Source: JAJEFO01 sp009843725 (GTDB lineage Bacteria; Pseudomonadota; Alphaproteobacteria; Rhodobacterales; Rhodobacteraceae). From it: a stretch of 64,000 bases of DNA. The stretch covers positions 992,001 to 1,056,000 of the forward strand of contig CBDEUJ010000005.1 in NCBI GenBank assembly GCA_965243215.1, in the 5' to 3' direction. The notes below the pieces were generated by a model, which did no database searches, was not told where the DNA came from, and saw only the letters and a list, made by a program, of their open reading frames with translations. The position numbers and the translations under genes were made by a program. This document shows, in pieces, positions 17,483 through 26,437 of this stretch. The stretch's first letter is position 1. Each line of letters opens with the position of its first letter.

Positions 17483-18250
17483 TCACACGAACTGTTCCCG
17501 AATCAGGCGCTCCTCCAGCCCGTGGCCCGGATCAAAGAGGATCCTGTGGCGAACGGCTGGCTCGCTTCGAATCTCGACAGCCGCGACGTCGCGGACGGGC
17601 CGTCCGTCTGCGTCCGCCATCACCGGACGCTTCACAGGATTCAGGACATCAAAGCGCACGATTGCGGTCTTCGGGAGCAAGGCGCCACGCCAGCGCCTCG
17701 GCCGGAACGGCGCCACGGCCGTCAGCGTCAGCACCTCCGACCCGATGGGCAGGATCGGCCCATGCGCAGAATAGTTGTAGGCGGTTGAACCAGCTGGCGT
17801 GGACACCATCGCGCCGTCGCACACAAGTTCCTCCAGCCGAGGCTTGCCATCCACGCTGATCTTCAGGCGCGCAGCCTGCGACCCTTCGCGCAGCAAGGAC
17901 ACTTCGTTGATCGCAAGCGCCTCTTCCACGTTCCCGACCGCGGTCTCGGCCCGCATGTGGAGCGGGTTGATCACGGCTTCCTCTGCCTCCAGGAGGCGCT
18001 TCGGCAGGTCGTCCATGGAAAACTCGTTCATCAGGAAGCCGACCGTGCCCCGATGCATCCCGTAGACCGGCTTGTCCAAGGGCTGCACGTCCTTGAGCGT
18101 GTCCAGCATGAAGCCGTCACCGCCAAGAGCCACGATCACGTCCGCCTCGTCCGGCGTTGACTGCCCGAACCGTCCGGTCAGGTCCGTCAGCGCCTCCTGC
18201 GCCACCCTCGCCTCGCTTGCACGAAATGAAACCGCCCTTTCCGACCGCAT
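17483..18250 (-). CDS. nadK: NAD kinase
   Basis: This 255-residue enzyme phosphorylates NAD to NADP. The GGDG motif with its catalytic Asp is at 43-46 (VALGGDGFML). NEVSLLRE and the glycine-rich STPAGSTAYNYSAHGPI, both diagnostic for NadK, follow. The start at 18250 is chosen because GGAGGG lies 4 bases before it; the frame stays open a further 17 codons upstream without a good site. The gene is convergent with prpE and divergent from glyA. Confidence 0.95.
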   Translation of the reverse strand: MRSERAVSFRASEARVAQEALTDLTGRFGQSTPDEADVIVALGGDGFMLDTLKDVQPLDKPVYGMHRGTVGFLMNEFSMDDLPKRLLEAEEAVINPLHMRAETAVGNVEEALAINEVSLLREGSQAARLKISVDGKPRLEELVCDGAMVSTPAGSTAYNYSAHGPILPIGSEVLTLTAVAPFRPRRWRGALLPKTAIVRFDVLNPVKRPVMADADGRPVRDVAAVEIRSEPAVRHRILFDPGHGLEERLIREQFV

Positions 18251-18413
18251 GATCCCTCCGTCCGTTGGTGGCAAGATTGCGCGCGTCCCTCCCGAACTCA
18301 AGACCTCGAATTCGCGAGACAGGACGCCGCATCGCGCCGATATGCCGGTTTCGACGCTTTCCGGGCGGCGTCAACCGATATAGAAACCGCCATGTCCGCA
18401 CGGGAGTCTCGCC

Positions 18414-19709
18414 ATGAATGTCCAGCACCGCGATTCCGGGTTCTTTGCCGAAGCGCTTGAAGCCCGCGACCCGGAGCTCTTCTCAGCAATGCGTGCCGAA
18501 CTCGGCCGCCAGCGCGACGAGATCGAACTGATCGCATCCGAGAACATCGTGTCGACCGCCGTGCTCGAGGCGCAGGGATCGGTGCTGACGAACAAGTACG
18601 CCGAAGGCTATCCCGGCAAGCGATACTACGGCGGCTGCCAGTTCGTCGACGTGGCAGAGACGCTCGCCATTGAACGTGCCAAGGAGCTCTTCGACGCCGC
18701 TTTCGCCAATGTGCAGCCGAACTCCGGCAGCCAGATGAACCAGGCGGTGTTCCTTGCGCTGCTCCAGCCAGGCGACACGTTCATGGGCCTGGACCTGAAC
18801 TCGGGCGGACACCTGACTCACGGGTCGCCCGTCAACATGTCGGGCAAGTGGTTCAACGTCGTCTCCTACGGCGTTCGCCAGCAGGACCACCTTATCGACA
18901 TGGACGAGGTCCGTGCGCGTGCATTGGAGCACAGGCCGAAGCTCATGCTTGCCGGCGGCACGGCCTATTCCCGCTCGTGGGACTGGGCGGCCTTCCGGGA
19001 AATCGCGGACGAAGTCGGCGCATGGCTCCACGTGGACATGGCGCACATCGCCGGTCTTGTCGCGGGCGGCGTCCACGCCTCGCCGGTGCCGCACGCACAT
19101 GTGGTCACGTCAACGACGCACAAGTCGCTTCGCGGCCCCCGTGGCGGCCTGATCCTGACCGACGACGAGGAGATCGCACGCAAGATCAACTCGGCGGTCT
19201 TCCCCGGCCTCCAGGGCGGACCGTTGATGCACGTCATCGCGGCGAAGGCCGTGGCGTTCGGGGAAGCGCTCAGGCCGGAATTCAAGGCCTATGCGGCGGC
19301 GGTCCTTGCCAATGCGCGCGCCATGGCGGACGAACTCATGAAGGGGGGCATCGACATTGTTTCCGGCGGCACCGACAACCACCTCATGCTGGCCGACCTG
19401 CGCCCCAAGGGCGTGACGGGCAAGGCGACGGAGGCAGCCCTGGGCCGCGCCCACATCACGGCAAACAAGAACGGCGTGCCCTTTGACCCGGAAAAGCCCT
19501 TCGTGACCAGCGGCATTCGCCTGGGCACTCCGGCCGGCACGACACGAGGGTTCGGCGAGGACGAGTTCCGCCAGATTGCCCGCTGGATCGTGGAGGTCGT
19601 GGACGGACTGGCAAGCAATGGAGAGGACGACAATGCCGATGTCGAGGCCGACGTCAAACGCAAGGTTGCCAAGCTCTGCAACGCATTCCCGCTTTATCCG
19701 AACCTCTGA
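18414..19709 (+). CDS. glyA: Serine hydroxymethyltransferase
   Basis: This 431-residue PLP enzyme interconverts serine and glycine and loads tetrahydrofolate with a one-carbon unit. The PLP lysine is K237 in TTHKSLRGPRGG. Other family blocks are IELIASENIVS, KYAEGYPGKRYYGGC, HVDMAHIAGLVAGG and the C-terminal GIRLGTPAGTTRGF. The length is typical. GGGAG precedes the ATG at 18414. A hairpin with a T-rich tail follows the stop at 19726-19764. The upstream gene nadK is divergent. Confidence 0.97.
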   Translation: MNVQHRDSGFFAEALEARDPELFSAMRAELGRQRDEIELIASENIVSTAVLEAQGSVLTNKYAEGYPGKRYYGGCQFVDVAETLAIERAKELFDAAFANVQPNSGSQMNQAVFLALLQPGDTFMGLDLNSGGHLTHGSPVNMSGKWFNVVSYGVRQQDHLIDMDEVRARALEHRPKLMLAGGTAYSRSWDWAAFREIADEVGAWLHVDMAHIAGLVAGGVHASPVPHAHVVTSTTHKSLRGPRGGLILTDDEEIARKINSAVFPGLQGGPLMHVIAAKAVAFGEALRPEFKAYAAAVLANARAMADELMKGGIDIVSGGTDNHLMLADLRPKGVTGKATEAALGRAHITANKNGVPFDPEKPFVTSGIRLGTPAGTTRGFGEDEFRQIARWIVEVVDGLASNGEDDNADVEADVKRKVAKLCNAFPLYPNL

Positions 19710-19725
19710 CATCCTGCAGCGCTAT

Positions 19726-19764
19726 GGGCAAACCAGCGGAAATTGGCTGGTGCGCCCTTTCCTT
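19726..19764 (+). terminator. Probable intrinsic terminator of glyA
   Basis: The arms GGGC..ACCAGC and GCTGGT..GCCC (19726-19757) pair around a short loop with one internal 2x2 mismatch. The tail TTTCCTT follows at once, 17 bases after the glyA stop. It has the right position and shape, but the mismatch and imperfect T-tract lower certainty. Confidence 0.5.
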
Positions 19765-20042
19765 CTGACGTAGCTTGCGGTTCCGTCTATGCTTCCGCAG
19801 TGCGGGTCGAATTGCAGAAGGCGAACCCGTGCACCTGGCCGTTGCTTGCCGCGGGCGGCCCAGGCGAACTTCCAGGAAATTCATAGGCTGGCGCAATGAC
19901 ATTCGACACCATGTCGAAGAGCGCAGGACGGTGCCGCGAGCGCCAAGGACGAACGCCCAGCAATGCGGCGTACTGTTGCCGAAGGACAGTCGCAAATGGC
20001 TTGACGTCTTGCTGTCGGCAAACTACGAGTGCCGTCTCTTGT
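19765..20042. other. Gene-free spacer between glyA terminator and tRNA
   Basis: No coding sequence is supported here. A promoter for the tRNA gene must lie in this stretch, but no clear consensus -35/-10 pair was recognised. Confidence 0.4.
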
Positions 20043-20119
20043 GGCGGAGTAGCTCAGTTGGTCAGAGCAGAGGAATCATAATCCTTGTGTCGGGGGTTCA
20101 AGTCCCTCCTCCGCTACCA
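20043..20119 (+). tRNA. tRNA with CAU anticodon, probably elongator tRNA-Met
   Basis: The 77-base cloverleaf is complete. The acceptor stem is GGCGGAG with CTCCGCT, the D arm is GCTC/GAGC, and the anticodon stem GAGGA/TCCTT holds loop ATCATAA (anticodon CAT). The T arm GGGGG/CCCTC holds loop TTCAAGT, and CCA is encoded. The first acceptor pair is G-U rather than G-C. It is not the initiator, which has an unpaired 1-72 base pair and a different anticodon stem. A CAU anticodon also occurs in tRNA-Ile2 (modified by TilS). The elongator Met call rests on resemblance to alphaproteobacterial genes and is not certain. Confidence 0.9.
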
Positions 20120-20891
20120 TCATTGCAGTGATCGGCGGTTCGCCTGGCTTGCGGCAAGGCAGGTCGAAGCGCGCATCCTGAACGTCCGGACGCAGCGTTC
20201 TTGTCCTCGGTCGAAGGATCAGGTTGGCGCTGGAAATTGCAGCGTCGGTTCAGTTATCCATGATCGGCCAGCCTACGCCCTCCGAACGCTCACGACCCAA
20301 TCGCAATAGATTCTCCATCGAGGCTTCCCTCCGCCTGCAGAAGGAATGGCGTGCACGATGGACGGCGCGGGCAATGGACCATGTGTCCCGTCAGTCCTTG
20401 ACTGGCGACTCATGCCGCTTTCTGAAACGCGACACGTTCCACCCCTCCGGCTGACTTAACGGGTCAGAAGAGGTAGCCAACGCTTCCCGCATGCCTGAAA
20501 CGAACGAGGGGCGTGGCCACTCATTGCCGTGTCGACGATCGGCGGGAATCCCGCCCTTCTGTCTTGCTCCCGGGACGCGTCGCATTCCACCGTTTCAGTC
20601 AACTGCATGGTCCCCCTTGATTGCATCCTCCGGCGTCGGGGGGACATTTGGCGCACGATCAAGAAGCCTCGTCAAATCGCCGCGCTTCGCCTTGCCGGCA
20701 CGCGACTTCAAAAATTCTTCAGCCGTCCCCACGGCCCCGATCTTCCGCGCAACGGCCGAACCGGCCCGCGACTTCAACGCCAGACAGCATTGCACCTCGA
20801 AACCTGTCACTGCATGGACTGGCAATCCCCTCGCGCAACTGATAGCGACGGGCACGGAAATTCCGCCCTTGGCTGAACCGGAGCGCATCTG
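20120..20891. other. Gene-poor 0.77-kb stretch upstream of the sulfonate operon
   Basis: No confident gene lies in this unusually long gap. It should contain the promoter of the operon starting at 20892. The only coding hint is a short minus-strand frame near 20595-20777, listed separately. Confidence 0.4.
20595..20777 (-). CDS. Possible small protein or gene remnant, uncertain
   Basis: This minus-strand frame reads a hydrophilic peptide of about 60 residues whose C-terminal half (KRGDLTRLLDRAPNVPP) resembles the endings of small antitoxin-like or regulator-like proteins. A motif LKSRAG occurs twice within it. No proper ribosome binding site precedes the TTG at 20777, and the frame stays open further upstream without conserved features. 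I cannot assign a function. It may be a decayed gene or chance. Confidence 0.25.
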   Translation of the reverse strand: MKSRAGSAVARKIGAVGTAEEFLKSRAGKAKRGDLTRLLDRAPNVPPTPEDAIKGDHAVD

Positions 20892-21656
20892 ATGGCACTG
20901 CCGACCACTCCCTCATTTCGGCTGGAAGGCAAGCGCGCCTTGGTCACTGGGGCGTCGTCCGGCATCGGACAAGCCTGCGCCGCAGCGCTCGGGGAGGCAG
21001 GTGCGCATGTCGTGGCGGCAGCACGTCGTGTCGACAAGCTTGAAAAGACTGTCGGCGAAATGGCAGATCGCGGAGGCAGCGCCGAGGTGCTCGAATTCGA
21101 CCAGGCCGATCTGGGATCCATGACCGCCGCGCTCACCTCGCAAGCGCCTTTCGACATCGTGCTGAACTCGGCGGGGCTCGCCCGGCACGGTCCGGCCACG
21201 GAAACGCTGCCCGAGGACTACGACGCGGTCATGAACGTCAACCTGCGCGGCGCCTACTTTCTCTCGGTGGGTGCGGCAAAGGGCATGATCAAGGCAGGCC
21301 GGGGCGGATCGATCATCCACATTTCCTCCCAGATGGGACATGTCGGGGGACAGGAGCGCGCGGTCTATTGCGCGACCAAGTTCGGCGTCGAGGGAATGGT
21401 CAAGGCAATGGCGATCGAATGGGCAGCGCACAGGATCCGCATCAACACGATCTGTCCGACATTCGTCATGACGGACTTTACCCGCAAGGCATTCGAGGAC
21501 CCTGAACGGCGTGCCTGGATCATGGACAAGATCAAGCTGGACCGCCCGGCCGAGGTCGAGGACATCATGGGTGCTGCAGTCTATCTTGCCTCTGACGCGG
21601 CAGCCATGGTTACCGGCACGTCGCTTCTCGTCGACGGCGGCTGGACCGCAGGCTAG
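20892..21656 (+). CDS. hpsO: SDR dehydrogenase, probable DHPS 2-dehydrogenase (HpsO-like)
   Basis: This 254-residue SDR has the cofactor motif TGASSGIG at 19-26, NSAG at 92-95, N115, and catalytic S146, Y159 and K163 (YCATK). It opens an operon with an HpsN-like dehydrogenase, a zinc alcohol dehydrogenase and both sulfopyruvate decarboxylase subunits. In that context the expected role is oxidation at C2 of (S)-2,3-dihydroxypropane-1-sulfonate, one half of the S-to-R conversion. The fold is certain; the substrate is inferred from neighbours. GGAG lies 8 bases before the ATG. hpsN starts 17 bases after the stop. Confidence 0.8.
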   Translation: MALPTTPSFRLEGKRALVTGASSGIGQACAAALGEAGAHVVAAARRVDKLEKTVGEMADRGGSAEVLEFDQADLGSMTAALTSQAPFDIVLNSAGLARHGPATETLPEDYDAVMNVNLRGAYFLSVGAAKGMIKAGRGGSIIHISSQMGHVGGQERAVYCATKFGVEGMVKAMAIEWAAHRIRINTICPTFVMTDFTRKAFEDPERRAWIMDKIKLDRPAEVEDIMGAAVYLASDAAAMVTGTSLLVDGGWTAG

Positions 21657-21673
21657 GCAGGGCAGGGCGTCCG

Positions 21674-22981
21674 GTGACAAGGAAATACCTCAAGAAGGCC
21701 ACGTTGACCTCGACATCCGATGCAGCGGATGTGCGCGGCGCCGTGCAGGGCATGCTCGACGCCATCAGGGCCGGCGGAGACGCGGCCGCGATGGAGTTCG
21801 CCGCCAAGTTCGACCGGTACGGCGGCAACGTCATTGTCACGCCCGACGAAATCGAGGCGGCATGTGCGGCGGTGCCTGGCCGTCTCAAGGACGACATCCG
21901 GTTCGCCCATGACAATGTCCGCCGCTTTGCGGAAGCGCAGAAGGACACGCTTCAAGACATGGAGATTGAAGTCGTTCCGGGACTGGCGGCGGGGCAGAAG
22001 GCGATTCCTGTGAGTGCGGCCGGCTGCTACGTGCCTGGAGGCCGGTACAGCCACGTCGCGAGCGCGATCATGACCGTCACGACCGCAAAGGTCGCCGGAT
22101 CAAGGCATGTCGTCGCCGCTTCCCCTCCCCGGCCCGATCAGGGAATCGCACCCGCAATTGTCTATGCCGCACACCTTGCCGGCGCTGACACCATTCTTGC
22201 CATGGGTGGCGTGCAGGCCGTCGCGGCCATGGCGTTCGGGCTGTTCGGACTGCCAAAGGCAAGCATTCTCGTTGGCCCGGGCAACCAGTTCGTGGCCGAA
22301 GCGAAGAGAATTCTTTTCGGCGAGGTCGGGATAGACATGTTCGCCGGCCCGACCGACTCGCTCATCATCGCGGACGCCAACGCGGATCCCGACATCGTGG
22401 CCGCCGATCTCGTCGGCCAGGCGGAGCACGGCTACAACTCGCCCGTCTGGCTGGTCACGGATGACCGCACGATCGCGGAAAGCGTGATGGCCATCGTTCC
22501 GGACCTGATCGCGAACCTGCCCGAGATCAATCGCGAAAATGCCGAAGCCGCCTGGCGAGACTATGCAGAGGTCATTCTCTGCCAGGATCGCGAAGAGATG
22601 GCTGCAACTGCCGACGAATACGCGCCGGAACACCTCACCGTGCAGGCAGGCGACACGGACTGGTGGCTCTCGCGGCTGACCTCGTACGGGTCGCTGTTCC
22701 TCGGCGAGGAGACCACGGTGGCCTTCGGTGACAAGGCCTCGGGCCCGAACCATGTGCTTCCGACATCCGGCGCCGCTTCCTACACGGGCGGGCTTTCGGT
22801 CCACAAGTTCCTGAAGATCGTGACGTGGCAAAGGGCGACGCGCGAAGGATCGAGGCCGATAGCCGAGGCGACAGCGCGCATCTCGCGTCTCGAGGGCATG
22901 GAAGGGCATGCCCGAACGGCCGACATCCGGCTTGCAAAATACTTTCCCGGCGTGAATTTCGACCTGAGCGCCGATGACTAG
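21674..22981 (+). CDS. hpsN: Sulfopropanediol 3-dehydrogenase (HpsN, histidinol-dehydrogenase family)
   Basis: This 435-residue NAD-dependent enzyme has the histidinol dehydrogenase fold. Zinc ligands and catalytic residues are in place: Q249 and H252 (GQAEHGYNS), E319-H320 (YAPEHLTV), D353 and H360 (GDKASGPNH) and H412 (GHARTADIRL). It differs from HisD in the segments around substrate binding and is embedded in a sulfonate operon rather than a his operon. HpsN oxidises (R)-DHPS to (R)-sulfolactate in two NAD-linked steps. It starts at GTG 21674. A true HisD cannot be fully excluded without a tree, but the context argues against it. Confidence 0.85.
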   Translation: MTRKYLKKATLTSTSDAADVRGAVQGMLDAIRAGGDAAAMEFAAKFDRYGGNVIVTPDEIEAACAAVPGRLKDDIRFAHDNVRRFAEAQKDTLQDMEIEVVPGLAAGQKAIPVSAAGCYVPGGRYSHVASAIMTVTTAKVAGSRHVVAASPPRPDQGIAPAIVYAAHLAGADTILAMGGVQAVAAMAFGLFGLPKASILVGPGNQFVAEAKRILFGEVGIDMFAGPTDSLIIADANADPDIVAADLVGQAEHGYNSPVWLVTDDRTIAESVMAIVPDLIANLPEINRENAEAAWRDYAEVILCQDREEMAATADEYAPEHLTVQAGDTDWWLSRLTSYGSLFLGEETTVAFGDKASGPNHVLPTSGAASYTGGLSVHKFLKIVTWQRATREGSRPIAEATARISRLEGMEGHARTADIRLAKYFPGVNFDLSADD

Positions 22982-23032
22982 CGGGCTGCAGTCACCAGTG
23001 GCGCCATCCCGCCCCGTGTCACGTGCCGAACC

Positions 23033-24028
23033 GTGAAGGCGCTGGTCTATACCGGCCCCGAAGCGCTCCAGTTTCGAGAGATGCCCGACCCCGTGCCCGG
23101 GCCCCAGGACGAAATTGTCCGCATTGCATCCGTCGGCATCTGCGGCAGCGACATGCACGCCTATCTCGGCCATGACGACCGGAGGCCCGCGCCATTGATC
23201 CTCGGACACGAGGCCGCAGGCATTGTCGAGGACGGGCCGAATGACGGGCTGCGCGTGACGATCAATCCGCTGGTCACCTGCGGCGCCTGCAATGCCTGCA
23301 GGTCCGGGCGCGAGAATGTCTGCGCAGGCCGCCAGATCATCTCGATGCCGCCGCGCGAAGGCGCATTTGCCGAACAAGTCGCGATTCCGCGGAACAACCT
23401 CGTCGAAGTGCCTGCGGAAGTTCCGCTGGAAAGGGCGGCTCTTACGGAACCGATGGCATGTGGCTGGCATGCGGTGCGTCTCAGCCTGACCGCTCTCGGC
23501 GACATTCCGGAGAGCGCCCTGATTCTTGGCGGTGGCGCCATCGGTCTTGGCGCGGCGCTCGCAGCGAGGGCGCAGGGCGTGACCGGCATCAGGATCGTCG
23601 AGCCGCATGCCGGACGGCGTGCCACGTTGACGCGCTCCGAAATGGACGCGGCTCCACCGGAAGACCTCAACCCGGATGACGTCTTTGACCTCGTGATCGA
23701 CGGCGTGGGCCATGCGAACACGCGCAAGACTGCATCGGCGCACGTCCGGCCCGGTGGCGTGATCACTCATGTCGGACTTGGCGAGGCCGAGGGCGGTCTG
23801 GACGTCCGTCGATTGACACTTCAGGAAATTACGTTCATCGGCACCTACGCCTACGCGGCCCAGGACTTTCGCGACACCGCCATGGCCATCTTCGACGGGC
23901 GCCTCGGCCCTCTCGACTGGACCGAGATGCGGCCGCTCGCGGACGGCGCCGGCGCGTTTCGGGACATCCGCGCTGGCCGCATGGACGTGCCCAAGATCAT
24001 TCTCTGCCCGGAAGGAGGGCCCGCGTGA
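23033..24028 (+). CDS. hpsP: Zinc-dependent alcohol dehydrogenase (HpsP-like)
   Basis: This is a 331-residue medium-chain dehydrogenase. Catalytic zinc ligands are C37, H59 and E60 (ILGHEAAG). Four structural-zinc cysteines lie at 83, 86, 89 and 97. The nucleotide-binding LILGGGAIGLGAAL follows. It starts at GTG 23033 and its stop overlaps the next start (GTGA). In the DHPS pathway it would pair with the SDR to invert the configuration at C2. An alternative is sulfolactate oxidation, because no separate sulfolactate dehydrogenase is visible nearby. The symbol is assigned from context. Confidence 0.7.
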   Translation: MKALVYTGPEALQFREMPDPVPGPQDEIVRIASVGICGSDMHAYLGHDDRRPAPLILGHEAAGIVEDGPNDGLRVTINPLVTCGACNACRSGRENVCAGRQIISMPPREGAFAEQVAIPRNNLVEVPAEVPLERAALTEPMACGWHAVRLSLTALGDIPESALILGGGAIGLGAALAARAQGVTGIRIVEPHAGRRATLTRSEMDAAPPEDLNPDDVFDLVIDGVGHANTRKTASAHVRPGGVITHVGLGEAEGGLDVRRLTLQEITFIGTYAYAAQDFRDTAMAIFDGRLGPLDWTEMRPLADGAGAFRDIRAGRMDVPKIILCPEGGPA

Positions 24029-24522
24029 ACATTCATAAGCGGATAGCCGGCGATCTCGTCGCCGCGGGGGTCGGGTTCGTGACGACCGTCCCTTGCAAGC
24101 AGCTCGCTGGCGTGATCGAGGAAGTCGACAGGCATCCGGAGATCCTCCACGTTCCCTCCAACAAGGAGGATGAGGGCATGGGCCTTTGCGCCGGGGCATG
24201 GATGGGTGGCCGACGCTCGGCCATAATCATGCAGAACACGGCGCTTGGCGTGACGATCAACACCCTTGCGACACTGATCCAGTTCTACCGCATGCCGCTG
24301 CCGATGCTGATTTCCTACCGCGGAGAGCCAGGCGAACCGGTTGCGTGCCAGGTGGAAATGGCCGTGCATACCAAGGCGCTGCTCGCACAGCTCCACATTC
24401 CGGCCTACCACTTCCACCGGCAGGAAGATGTCGAGGAACTGCCCAAGATTCTCGACTACGCCTTCATGTGCTCGAAACCGGTCGCAATCCTGACCGATGC
24501 ATCGTTCTGGGGAGGATACTGA
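24025..24522 (+). CDS. comD: Sulfopyruvate decarboxylase subunit alpha
   Basis: This 165-residue protein is the PYR domain of a two-subunit thiamine-diphosphate decarboxylase. It contains the N-terminal TTVPCKQLAGVI, the ThDP-activating glutamate region PSNKEDEGMGLCAG, and QNTALGVTINTLATL, all typical of ComD. With the next gene it would decarboxylate sulfopyruvate to sulfoacetaldehyde. Phosphonopyruvate decarboxylase, the closest alternative, is normally a single chain. The GTG start overlaps the upstream ADH stop by 4 bases. Confidence 0.88.
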   Translation: MNIHKRIAGDLVAAGVGFVTTVPCKQLAGVIEEVDRHPEILHVPSNKEDEGMGLCAGAWMGGRRSAIIMQNTALGVTINTLATLIQFYRMPLPMLISYRGEPGEPVACQVEMAVHTKALLAQLHIPAYHFHRQEDVEELPKILDYAFMCSKPVAILTDASFWGGY

Positions 24523-24523
24523 A

Positions 24524-25081
24524 TTGATCCGTTCCGAAATCCTTCAGGAAATCGCGCCAGTCCTGCGCGACCAGCTTGTCATCTGCAACATCGGCATTCC
24601 GAGCCAGGAGCTTCACGCCATCGATGACCAGCCGACGAACTTCTACATGCTCGGCACGATGGGGCTTGCCTCGTCCATAGGGCTGGGTCTTGCCCTGGTG
24701 CAGCCCAAGCCCGTGATCGTGATTGACGGCGACGGCTCGATCCTCACCAACCTCGGAACATTGCCCACGATCGCGAACAATCCCGCGCCCAACTACATTC
24801 TCCTCGTGGTCGACAACGGCTCCTATGGCTCCACCGGAGACCAGCCGACCTATACCGGCCGCAAGACGTCGCTCGCCGGCATGGCAAGGGCGGCAGGCTG
24901 CGAACGCGTCGTCGAATGCCGCGCCGAAGAAACCGGCGACATGCTCCAAGTCGCGTTGGAAGCCGGCGAGGCAACGGTCATTGTCTGCAAGTGCGAGAGC
25001 GGCAACGCGAAGATGCCGGTCATTGCCATGGATCCGGTGACAATTCGCGACCGATTCATGCAGGCGGTGGCGGCCGGCTGA
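24524..25081 (+). CDS. comE: Sulfopyruvate decarboxylase subunit beta
   Basis: This 185-residue protein is the ThDP-binding (PP) half of the decarboxylase. The cofactor and Mg2+ motif is GDGSILTN at 69-76, followed by VDNGSYGSTGDQPTYT. The start is set at TTG 24524: GGAGG is at 24511-24515, 8 bases before it, and the alpha-subunit stop lies just upstream. No suitable ATG exists without overlapping comD. The stop is 24 bases from the convergent TRAP permease gene. Confidence 0.88.
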   Translation: MIRSEILQEIAPVLRDQLVICNIGIPSQELHAIDDQPTNFYMLGTMGLASSIGLGLALVQPKPVIVIDGDGSILTNLGTLPTIANNPAPNYILLVVDNGSYGSTGDQPTYTGRKTSLAGMARAAGCERVVECRAEETGDMLQVALEAGEATVIVCKCESGNAKMPVIAMDPVTIRDRFMQAVAAG

Positions 25082-25105
25082 TCCCGCCTCCAGTCCGTCC
25101 TCGGT

Positions 25106-26437
25106 TCAGTTGCCGTACATGTACGCTGGCAGCCAGGTCGCGATCGCCGGGAACAGGAACACTATGGCCAGACCCAGAAGCTGGATCACCATGAACTGCA
25201 TCATGCCGAGATAGATGTCCTTCAGGTCCCAGCTCGGCACCACGCCCTTCAGGAAATAGGCTGATAACGCCACCGGTGGTGACAACCAAGCCGTCTGCAG
25301 GCAGACCGCCACGAGAATGGCGAACCAGACCATGTCGACCTGCAGCTCGATCAGCAAGGGATAGAGGATCGGCAGGATGATGAGCACGATGGGCACCCAT
25401 TCCAGCGGCCATCCAAGCAGGAAGATCAGGGCGAGGATCAGGATGACCACCATCGCCGCCGAGAGCTCCCAGGAAAGGAGAAGTTCCGTGATCATGGTCG
25501 GCGTGCCAAGTCGCGAGAAGACCGCGCCGAAGAAATTCGAGGCCGCAACCAGGAAGAGGATCAGAACGGAGATCTCCAGCGTCTTCTTCAATGCGTCGTA
25601 GGCGCTCGACCAGGAGAACCTGCGATAGAGAAGCGTGAGCACGATCGATCCGAACGCCCCCATCCCTGCGCCTTCAGTGGGAGTCGCCCATCCCGTGAGG
25701 ATCGAGCCGAGCGCAAAGGCAATCAGGATGGTCGGCGGCACAAGGCCCAGGAAGAACTCGCGCCAGACATGCGACCGGTCACCGGGAATCAGTTCCTCCG
25801 GCAAGGGCGGGCCAAGCGACGGGTTCAACCAGCACCGGGTCATCGCGTAGACCAGATAGAGCACCGCCATCATGATTCCCGGGAAGATTGCCGCCGCGAA
25901 GAGATCGGTCACCGGAATCTCGAGAACAGGCCCCATGACGACGAGCATGATCGAGGGCGGTATGAGAATTCCGAGCGTGCCGCCGGCGGTGATCGTCCCG
26001 GAGGCGAGACGGACGTCGTAGCCCGACCGGTTCATGGTCGTCGCCGCCATGATGCCAAGTATGGTGACGCTGGCACCGACGATGCCGGTGGCGGCGCCGA
26101 AAATCACGCTGACGAACAGCACGGCGACGAAGAGCGATCCCTTCATCCGCGCCAGCATGAGCTGCACGGCCGCAAACAGCCGCTCCATCAGTCCGGCCTG
26201 CTCCATCATGAACCCCATGAAGACGAACAGCGGCACCGCCGCGAGCGTCTGCTCCATCATCGATCCGTAGACCTGGAGCGTCATCAGGAAGACCGTGAGC
26301 TTGATGCCGAAGCCCCAGGCGCCAAAGACCAGCCCGAGAAAGATGAGAGTGAAGGATATCGGGAACCCCACGAAGATCGCGAACAGCATCGCTCCGATCA
26401 TCAGGAGCCCGATTATCTCGTTGGCAATCTCGAACAT
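25106..26437 (-). CDS. dctM: TRAP transporter large permease (DctM)
   Basis: This 443-residue, very hydrophobic permease has about 12 membrane helices, including GTLGILIPPSIMLVVMG, ATPTEGAGMGAFGS and PLEWVPIVLIILPILYPL, signatures of the DctM family. The ATG at 26437 overlaps the small-subunit stop by one base (TGATG). It provides the sodium-coupled channel for a periplasmic-binding-protein-dependent organic anion importer. The facing sulfonate operon suggests DHPS as substrate, as for the TRAP system named HpsKLM in roseobacters. That substrate is inference. Confidence 0.92.
   Translation of the reverse strand: MFEIANEIIGLLMIGAMLFAIFVGFPISFTLIFLGLVFGAWGFGIKLTVFLMTLQVYGSMMEQTLAAVPLFVFMGFMMEQAGLMERLFAAVQLMLARMKGSLFVAVLFVSVIFGAATGIVGASVTILGIMAATTMNRSGYDVRLASGTITAGGTLGILIPPSIMLVVMGPVLEIPVTDLFAAAIFPGIMMAVLYLVYAMTRCWLNPSLGPPLPEELIPGDRSHVWREFFLGLVPPTILIAFALGSILTGWATPTEGAGMGAFGSIVLTLLYRRFSWSSAYDALKKTLEISVLILFLVAASNFFGAVFSRLGTPTMITELLLSWELSAAMVVILILALIFLLGWPLEWVPIVLIILPILYPLLIELQVDMVWFAILVAVCLQTAWLSPPVALSAYFLKGVVPSWDLKDIYLGMMQFMVIQLLGLAIVFLFPAIATWLPAYMYGN

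Noticed and set aside
21674..22981. Histidine-pathway HisD
   Set aside because: No his genes are nearby, and it lies between sulfonate-type dehydrogenases and comDE; the zinc and catalytic residues are shared by both families, so context decides.
22100..24199. A 699-codon open frame on the minus strand opposite hpsN, hpsP and comD
   Set aside because: It is a shadow of GC-rich, high-GC3 coding on the plus strand: its residues are Arg/His/Gly-rich with no domain pattern, while the plus-strand genes have complete active sites.
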